Shown: piece by piece, positions 56,577-64,000 of the stretch | Layout of the letters: the number at the start of each line of letters is the position of its first letter | Numbering within the stretch: position 1 is the stretch's first letter | Assembly: GCA_037367405.1 (NCBI GenBank) | Contig: JAZKJV010010527.1 | Location: 1 to 64,000, forward strand | Source of the DNA: Ottelia alismoides | Lineage: Eukaryota; Streptophyta; Magnoliopsida; Alismatales; Hydrocharitaceae | Direction: 5' to 3' | DNA length: 64,000 nucleotides | Translations under genes and position numbers: made by a program | Notes under the pieces: model-generated | Databases searched by the model: none | Told to the model about the DNA's origin: nothing | What the model saw: the letters and a program-made list of their open reading frames with translations, nothing else

Positions 56577-59038
56577 TAACCTCAAATTAAATATTTTTCT
56601 AAATAAAAGTTGTAAATAAAAATATTTTGTAAATACTAAAAATAATTAAAAAATAAAATAATGTATATATTACAAATAATTACACTCAGAAAAAGCCGTA
56701 AAACGATAATTGAAAGACCAATTCCCGCTCCATACGAACTCAAATTGAATCAAACTCACTTCCATTGTACTCTAAATTAAATTATCTTTCAATGGCTATG
56801 TTTCATAATTTTTGGAGTTACGGTTGCAAAATCGATTTTCTGGAGGGGTTTGTGTAATTCTACCAGTTATTTATTGTATATATTTATTCATACCTATTTT
56901 TTATACATAATGTACATAATTGTAAATATTCTCTTCATTAATAATAATAATAAAATTAAAAAAATTCATTTAAAAATAATTTCCTTATTTGTACATGTGT
57001 ATATTGTACTATATGTATATAATACGTGTTTACAACTAATTTCTTTATATAAAAGATAACTAAAAAAATTAATATCTAATATTAATTAATTAAATCAATA
57101 TAATTACGAATTTCTTTTATTATTTATTAATTTATTTGTTTTGAAAACCTACATATATATATAAGATTTGATTTTTTATCTTAAATAGCCATCATTAAGG
57201 TGGCTAATTAAATTTTGTAAATTAATTATTTTAATTATTTTATTTAATTCCGAATTTCGTTTTTAATTAATTAATTAATTAATTAACCACTAATTACATT
57301 CTTTTTTGTACATACTTTCCTTTTTGAATTTTCTTCTTCTTTTTATTGAGCTCCTCCTCCTCTTTCACAATTTGATCAATCTTTGGTGGAGAGGAGCTCG
57401 ATCTCCAAGAACTTCTTGTCGCAGAAGGATGCCCAGCCTCTGAGTCATTCGATGATAGCGAGTCGGTCCTCGTCGAGACCATCACGGCGTATCCAATCCC
57501 AAGGTGAGATCCATTTTATTTTCCGTTGTTCTTCTAGATTAATTTTAGATTTAAATTCACAGTCATTTAGTTGTATAATTTCTAATCGTAGTTGACATAA
57601 TTTCCGACCTCATATTTGATTTCCGATTTGACACCGATTTTCCATCTCATTTTCTTGATCTAATTGCTTCACATTCTACCTCACATAACCACACACCCTC
57701 CGGCCACACACGGTCGTCAGAGATTCGGATCTACCTCACTTCGCCAGATCCGCACTCATACACGCATCGTATTTGTTTATAAATAATAAAAAAAACTGCA
57801 GTTGTTTTTATCTCTAACATTTTTTGTTGTAGAAATAATTTAAAAAATTAAAAAAAAAATAAAATTTTCAATATTTATTTTGCAGAAAAATTCAAAACAT
57901 TTATAAAAACATAATTTTTTTTATTTTTACATATATCTCCTGCAGGTTTACAAAAAAATAAAAAAATTGGGTGCTAGGCCCCAACTACGCCAGCCCATCC
58001 CACGCGGCTCGCCACCACCGCTAGGCCGCTCCAGCTCCCCCTCCGGCCATCTCCGTCGCCAGGGCCTCCTGCCTATGGTCGTGCGAGTCCACTGCCTGGA
58101 AGCCTGCTATCCACCTACGGCCAGCGGCCCCGCCGATCCTCCTGCCACCATCAGCCCTGCGGCGCTCCCTTCGCCTCCAACCGCAACCCGCCCGTGACCA
58201 CTGTACGGGACCTCCGCTAGGGTTGCCACCTCCGCCGCCTACGGCTCCCGAGCCTCTGACCGCATTAGCCGCGCCGCCCTACCCTTGGAGACCATAGCCA
58301 CCCTCCGTCGTGTGAGTCCACCTCATGGAAGCCCCATCGGTCGCCGCTCACCCAGTCGACCGGCCCTCGGCCACCGCTCACACGGCGACACCTCCACCGC
58401 AGTTCCAGATCCCCTCCTGCGTGGGCTGCTCCTTCTCGTCACCTTCAGCCCTCGGTGTGTTCGCGAAGCCCGTCAGCCCCGCCAAGGCCCAGCACCGTCT
58501 GTGCGTCCCCTCCTCCCGCCGGTCGCGCGCTCCCTTCGCCTCAAGCCGCGCAGCCCGCCTGCAACCTGTTGGACATGCGAGCCCACGGCGAGCCATTATG
58601 CAATAAATGTTATTGCGAATATCATTCCCTAATCTGAAATAACGAATAACTAATTTGCATAATAGGTCCCTCTGTACAATTAGGGTTATGTACCATGGCC
58701 ATCTTGATGATCACATAGCTGTTGACTCATTAAATGAATCATAGAGACTGGTGTTTGGATGAATATCTAATGGGTTAGATAGAGGACTCATCAAGCACCG
58801 TCAAATGATTATTAAGAGATGATCTTCAGCCTGAGTAGGAGATGGCAATCCTTTCTCACATAGGCTGATATCTGACCGACCTCTTGATGCAGGTCCTCTG
58901 CATGGGAATAGTGATTCGCAGGTGTCAGATTAGTTAGGTCAAAGGGTTGACTTAACAAGATCGAGATAACCTAAGTCCTATGTTGAATGTTGTCACAGCA
59001 TAGGCTCATATGCTCTGACCGGAGACAGATGTGTTACT

Positions 59039-59862
59039 AGGGGTGTAAGAAAATTCTCAAGTTCAATATTCGCTCAAGTTCGGCTCGCTAAAAGTTCGAT
59101 TCAGATTCGGTTCGGAAATAAACGAACCAAACTTGAACACAAGTTGAGGCTCGATTAAATAAACGAACCGAACCTAAAAATCATAGGTTCGCTCAGGTTC
59201 GATTTGTTAAAATCTCGATAAACATACACATATACATATTTACAAATCCTTATCCGTAGAAGTGGACTTATTTTGAGATGAGTGGTTTTTATCCCATGGT
59301 ATGTGAATTTGTCTAGAGATAACTAGATATTTACGGGATAACTAGATTTTATCTCGGTATAAACTATCCAAAATAAATAGTCACATCATGTTTACAACAT
59401 GTATCATCTATGGTCTGGTAATTTCCCATCTTTATCTTCAAATCAACATAACAAGTACAAACATTACTTGTCGAATATCTCCGCATTATTCTTATTCCTT
59501 ATGTCCATCTGAATAGATATAAAATATATTATAATTATATTTTTTTCAAAGAGACGAATCCTTATTAATCTATTTCTTTCAAAAGATGAAGATGAGTTAG
59601 TTAAAGAAAAAACTAAATGAATATTTATTCTAACTATAAATACATATATATATATTTCCATTTCTCTTCTTTTCACTCCCTCTTATTAGAAAATTCTTAA
59701 GCTCGATATTCGCTTAGGTTCGATTCGCTTAAAAAGAGGTTCGATTCGGATTCGGTTTGAAAATAAACGAACCGAACCTGAACACAAGTTTAGGCTCGAT
59801 TAAATAAACGAACCGAACCTAAAAAACATAGGTTCGCTCAGGTTCGGTCCGTTTACACCCCT
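59039..59862. mobile_element. Inverted-ended MITE with 10-bp target duplication (copy 2)
   Basis: Copy of 51768-52589, 824 bp, with ATGTGTTACT at 59029-59038 and 59863-59872. It differs from copy 1 mainly in an AT run (two extra bases). It moved as part of the tandem duplication, not by itself. Confidence 0.8.
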
Positions 59863-61105
59863 ATGTGTTACTATATGTCTGAGTGTGTACATTTGGCAGA
59901 CCAGTAGGTTGACGACCTAACCAAGGTCTATACACCGGCGAGCTGGTGTGCATGTAAGGGCATATGAGTAATACGATCTCTCAAAAGGGATCATACAGGT
60001 TCACTTATGAACCGGAAGACATGAGCTCACTCATGAGGTATTGGGACCGATCAAGATCCATGCATGGTCGTCGTGCTTTGGAAGCATGACAAGAATTTGA
60101 AGGTATGATATATGCTTTGGGAAAGCATATGATCGATACCAAATCCCAATGACCAAGATTGAGAAACTTGATGATCAAACCCTGAAGAAGATAGTGTAAA
60201 ATTGATCTTCATCTTCAGGTTGATCATTGGTCTTCCATTATGCAGGATGTGCATGAATTTGGAATACCTGAGGGTGATGTGATCATAAACGATTGTATAA
60301 CCATAACGATTGTATAACCATCACACTTCCAGTCCGAGGGAGTGATGAAACAAGTCTGGATTTTAGTGACTCCTCTCAGTAGAGAAGTAACTTGATCTTA
60401 GTCCAAGTGTTGGACATTGATCTGGATGTGATTCATATACAATGAGAAGATTAAGTATACAGACTTGATTTAGTCAAGCATCTGTGGGAGGTCCGTTAGA
60501 TCTGGATTTGAGATGAGATCTCAACATCCAAGTCACTATACATGGAACAATACAATCGCCCTGTCCTTATCTCCAAGTATCTGCGGAGAAAACACATTAT
60601 TCTTGAAGGAGTTCAAGAATAATTCCTATGATGAATTTAGTATCCAAGCAAGAAGATCTTGATGATTAAATGAGATTTAATTATCAAGTATAATATGAAT
60701 GAGTTTCATATTGTGAGAATGATTGTCCAAGATAATTAAATGAGATTTAATTATCAAGTATAATATGAATAAGATTCATATTGTGAGAATGATGGTCCAA
60801 GATAATTAAATGGGATTTATTTATCAAGGATAAGCAGATCGTGGATAGTGCTATCTAGAATATATGCGTATATTGTAAATGTGATATATAATATATCAGA
60901 GAGAGAGAAATATTGTAAATAGCATTTGTTAATTATAAATGTGGATTGGATGCACATTAATTAATTAATTGGAAATGTAATTTACAAATTAGTTTTGGAT
61001 GTGAATATGATTCACATATTTTTCAATGGCATGATTGAAATATTCACAAATTAATTTGGAATTAATTTGGTGAATATTATTGCAATAATAGTTGTTGCAA
61101 TTTAA

Positions 61106-61233
61106 TAAGAAATAATAAGACAAAAATACCACCCAATAAGAGGTGGCGTCACCTATGACTTAGTCATAGGTGACGCCCCCTAAAATTTAGGGTGGTTTGT
61201 TGTCTCTCTTATTTGTTATCATATTATTTCTTA
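61106..61233. mobile_element. Foldback MITE-like hairpin (copy 2)
   Basis: Same as 53833-53960, shifted by 7273 bp. The 15-bp arms are at 61145-61159 and 61163-61177. Confidence 0.8.
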
Positions 61234-61335
61234 ATAAATTAATTTATGTTAATTAAATTGTGTTGATAATAATTCAATACATATTTAATTTAATATAAAT
61301 TAATGATGTTAGTTTTTAACCAACAACAATCATAG

Positions 61336-61421
61336 CCGTTGGATGACTCTTGGATTGCAATGGCCGTTGGATCCATAAGAGCCATGGATTGAGATCCGTT
61401 GGATCCCAAACTAATATATAA
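61336..61421 (+). promoter_or_regulatory. LTR promoter: three CCGTTGGAT words and a TATA box (copy 2)
   Basis: Same arrangement as 54063-54148, displaced by 7273 bp: CCGTTGGAT at about 61336, 61364 and 61396, and TATATAA at about 61415-61421. No base difference was noticed in the TATA box. Confidence 0.65.
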
Positions 61422-61987
61422 GGAGGGTAGCTCTAGCCCTTGAAGGGTATATCCAGTAGACGCCTACTCTACTTCTCTCTCTCCCTCTCATTCTCGTCCT
61501 CTCTCTCTCTCCCTCTCTACAAGGTGGCTGACCACCTTTGTCGAGAAAGAGAGAAGTTCTCGCATTCGCCATCGACTATTCGAGGATCTCCTTCTTCATT
61601 GGGGCTGCTTGCTCTAGAGGAAGACAATGGATTTCGTTGGACGAAATCAGGAGATTCGAGGCTTGGATCTTCGTCGAGGATTGCGGAAGTCACGCGTCTC
61701 ATCATCGCGCCCGCAAGTGCTGTCTCCGTGGATCAGACTTGAGACAGGAGGATCTCTTGCTTTAGAGATCTCGTGATCGCAACCACGCTTCGAGAGGTAT
61801 TCTTAATACTTTGTGGTTTGATGAAACGATCCAAGTATTGTTCTTGTGATCATGTGGTTTCATCATGTGATTTAAAATTTTTAAATTCAGCTGCACCTTG
61901 CGACTAGTGCCACTAGTCGCCCCGATGGTATTAGATGTGATCGTCACGCTTCCATGATACGCTTGAGGATTCACAATATCCTTCAAG

Positions 61988-62000
61988 TGGTATCAGAGCC
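61988..62000 (+). promoter_or_regulatory. Primer-binding site, initiator-Met-tRNA type (copy 2)
   Basis: TGGTATCAGAGCC as at 54715-54727. Confidence 0.88.
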
Positions 62001-63849
62001 TTAGGTCGGAAAAGGTTTTGGATATAATCCATGAACCAAGGACGACTTGGGTTTGAAAGGGTCGCAAAAGTTTTATCGCATTTAAATTTTCGCACCTCTG
62101 TCTAATTGGATTTTTTTGGCACTGTTTAAATTATTTAAACATGAAATATTCAATTGAATTTTGTTCCTCATTAAATAAGAAAACCATAGGATCTGAGTTT
62201 ACTAAATTTGGATTTAATTTGCTCAATATATGGCCTTTTGAATTAGCATGTATTCATTGTTGCGGGAACAGCAAAACTGAACGTGATTAATTTGTTAATT
62301 ACGGTTTTGACATGCCTCGAAATGCATGAATTATCACTTGCGTTCTGTTCTAAATCAAGTTAGCAATATTAGGAAATTGATTTTGCGAATTTTGGATTTA
62401 AATTGATCAAGATAAGTTAATTTTAGTGATTAGGGGTCACTGCTGGAAATTGACAAAACTTGATCATGAACGTTGTGATAGTCATTCAAACATGTTGATG
62501 AAAATTAATTGTTAATTTTCTGAAATTGGTTATTGATAAATATTTGTGAAATGTTTAAAGATGATAATCAATTCCTTGAATGCCATCCCTCTAACTATAA
62601 TGATAAGATAGTGATTTTGATCATTTGTTAATCTGAAATCATCAACAAACATTGTTTGCATACAAAACCCTAGGTCATCCTACAATAGTAGTAGGACTAC
62701 TTTTACATGCAAACCCTCCTGCTTGAATAGGATTGGGGATTTATTTAGCAAATCTCCTTATAATATAATCAAAATTGTTTTGATGTATATTATATGGTAT
62801 AATTTCGGTTGAAAGACCGATGAGCATCTCAAAGTACATGATGATCTATCTGGTATTATCCTATCCTGAGGTGGATATGGTATCTAGTCGGAGAGCATTG
62901 GGGTAGCGGGTTGCAACATATGTGGTCCGTCCCACTCTTGCCGGTACTGGCCATGACAGCGGGTAGGGACTTGATAATGCTGGAGAAATCAAAGTGTATT
63001 TTTCTAATTATTAAAATTCGAAATAATACGTACTTTAAGATTATACCTACTATTCAAGTAAAAATTCAAAGTTTGTTGATTGATAATATGATTGATGGTT
63101 AATTTAACGTGATTAAATTAATTATATCCTATTAAAAATACTCTATTATGAATAGATGCGTATTTCCCTTGGAAGAATTAATTATGTGAATATGATTCAT
63201 GATAATTAATTATAATTTGAATATGAGGTGGAGGATCACATAAGTGACATCCATGGTCTCTCGTCAAGGCAAAGAATTTCGTCATCAAAAGTTGTATATA
63301 GGAGACGTCTGTCCGAAGAAACAGATCCTATATACAATTATTTGGATCGGGTTCTTTGCTTCTCGAAAGAGTAAGGCCGTATATGTAGTGACCCCAATAT
63401 CGGGTCCTCATATTATTGGGGCAATATTGGATTGCGTATAGTGAGTATTAAGCCTGTTGACGGTTGGTTCAACTAATAACGGGTCAACATCACCTTAGGG
63501 GTGGTGGGCCTGGGTATTAAAGACCGAATTGGGAAATGCAAGTTGGACTTGCAAGGTGGAATGTGTTCCCGCTTCTTTTTATCGGAATCGCAGGTTCTCA
63601 TATTACTGGGATGTGACAAAGATAGGAAAGGAGATCCCAGATCTTGCTAGAGATATAATGGTAAGAATATCTCTTACATTGAAAGTGATTAAGGGAATGA
63701 ACTTTCATTGTTGACAAGGCAAGATAACTTTGATATAAAAATTCCTAAATTAAAGTAAAAATATGTATATATATAATATATATACCCTTATGCAAATTTC
63801 TTATTTCAGATAATCCTTCATTAAACCCACTCAATGTTATACTCAATAA
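62001..63849 (+). other. Non-coding internal region after primer site (copy 2)
   Basis: Copy of 54728-56576 with a handful of base changes. No credible ORF. Confidence 0.6.
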
Positions 63850-63854
63850 TAACC

Positions 63855-64000
63855 AGTAAAATATCATGGATTGAACTCATGGTCCAGATATTGTTCTTGC
63901 AATTGGACACATAATGTATGTGGTTGCAATGTGCAAGTTTCCTCAACCTAATGAAGAGTGACAATTAAATAAGACAATAAGACATCACCTTAGGGTTCGT
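63855..64000. other. Right flank of the tandem duplication
   Basis: Sequence unique in this window after the last TAACC. It is too short to assign. It could continue the same internal region of the original element, since the unit ends at TAACC without a recognisable LTR end. Confidence 0.4.

Larger units (their letters stand above)
56577..63849 (+). repeat. 7.27-kb tandem direct duplication, copy 2
   Basis: Second copy of 49307-56576. It lacks the first 370 bases of the LTR that precede copy 1, so the joint at 56577 is the novel junction. Differences seen: C/A at 50248 vs 57518, a few A-run lengths, A/C near 54617 vs 61890, C/T near 54665 vs 61938, G/A near 55469 vs 62742, C/T near 55867 vs 63140, C/T near 56284 vs 63557. 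Confidence 0.93.

Overview
This window is repeat DNA from a flowering-plant nuclear genome. The evidence is Athila-type Ty3/gypsy retrotransposons primed by the plant Asp-tRNA-type site, an L1-type LINE, a copia element with an initiator-Met-tRNA-type site elsewhere, and hAT-, Mutator- and Harbinger-like non-autonomous DNA elements. A monocot is possible but I cannot name a species. I see no intact ordinary host gene, no tRNA or rRNA gene and no bacterial feature. Every coding region is transposon-derived and nearly all are broken.

Layout. 1-29170 is a plus-strand Athila-like element, entered inside its 5' leader. Its gag is cut at 1265/14577 by a complete minus-strand element (1266-14576) of the same family, flanked by a 5-bp target duplication CTGAG. 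The inner element has two 3.7-kb LTRs, a primer site, a polypurine tract and a gag, but no pol. The outer element continues with gag, protease, reverse transcriptase, RNase H and integrase (14582-20865), a 3' non-coding zone with PPT-like hairpins, and a 5.8-kb hybrid 3' LTR (23380-29170). 29171-32040 holds a degenerate MITE-like block, a minus-strand LINE 3' end and a CACTA-like subterminal region. 32040-40937 is a plus-strand LINE split by two LTRs in opposite orientation (32886-40420) that together carry one 5-bp target duplication, GCGAG. 41442-41679 is a small inverted-repeat element. 41840-45707 is a broken single-ORF reverse transcriptase with a restriction-like endonuclease tail, cut near its last codons by a 1063-bp hAT-like element with an 8-bp target duplication. 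46340-46515 is a Harbinger-like MITE. 46790-48936 is a degenerate minus-strand copia pol. 48937-63854 is the start of an Athila-like LTR running into a tandem direct duplication of a 7.27-kb unit.

Working relationships. The two Athila-like elements share leader, 3' non-coding region, hairpin array, PPT and LTR design. The gag-only element therefore looks like a non-autonomous partner of the pol-bearing family. The LTRs share a promoter-proximal module of a G-box palindrome beside inverted TTGAC (W-box) pairs, which suggests common transcriptional control. The 7.27-kb unit carries a separate LTR end with TATA box and an initiator-Met primer site but no visible protein, so it would depend on other elements.

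Limits: boundaries, identities and family placements come from reading the sequence by eye. No alignment or database search was run.
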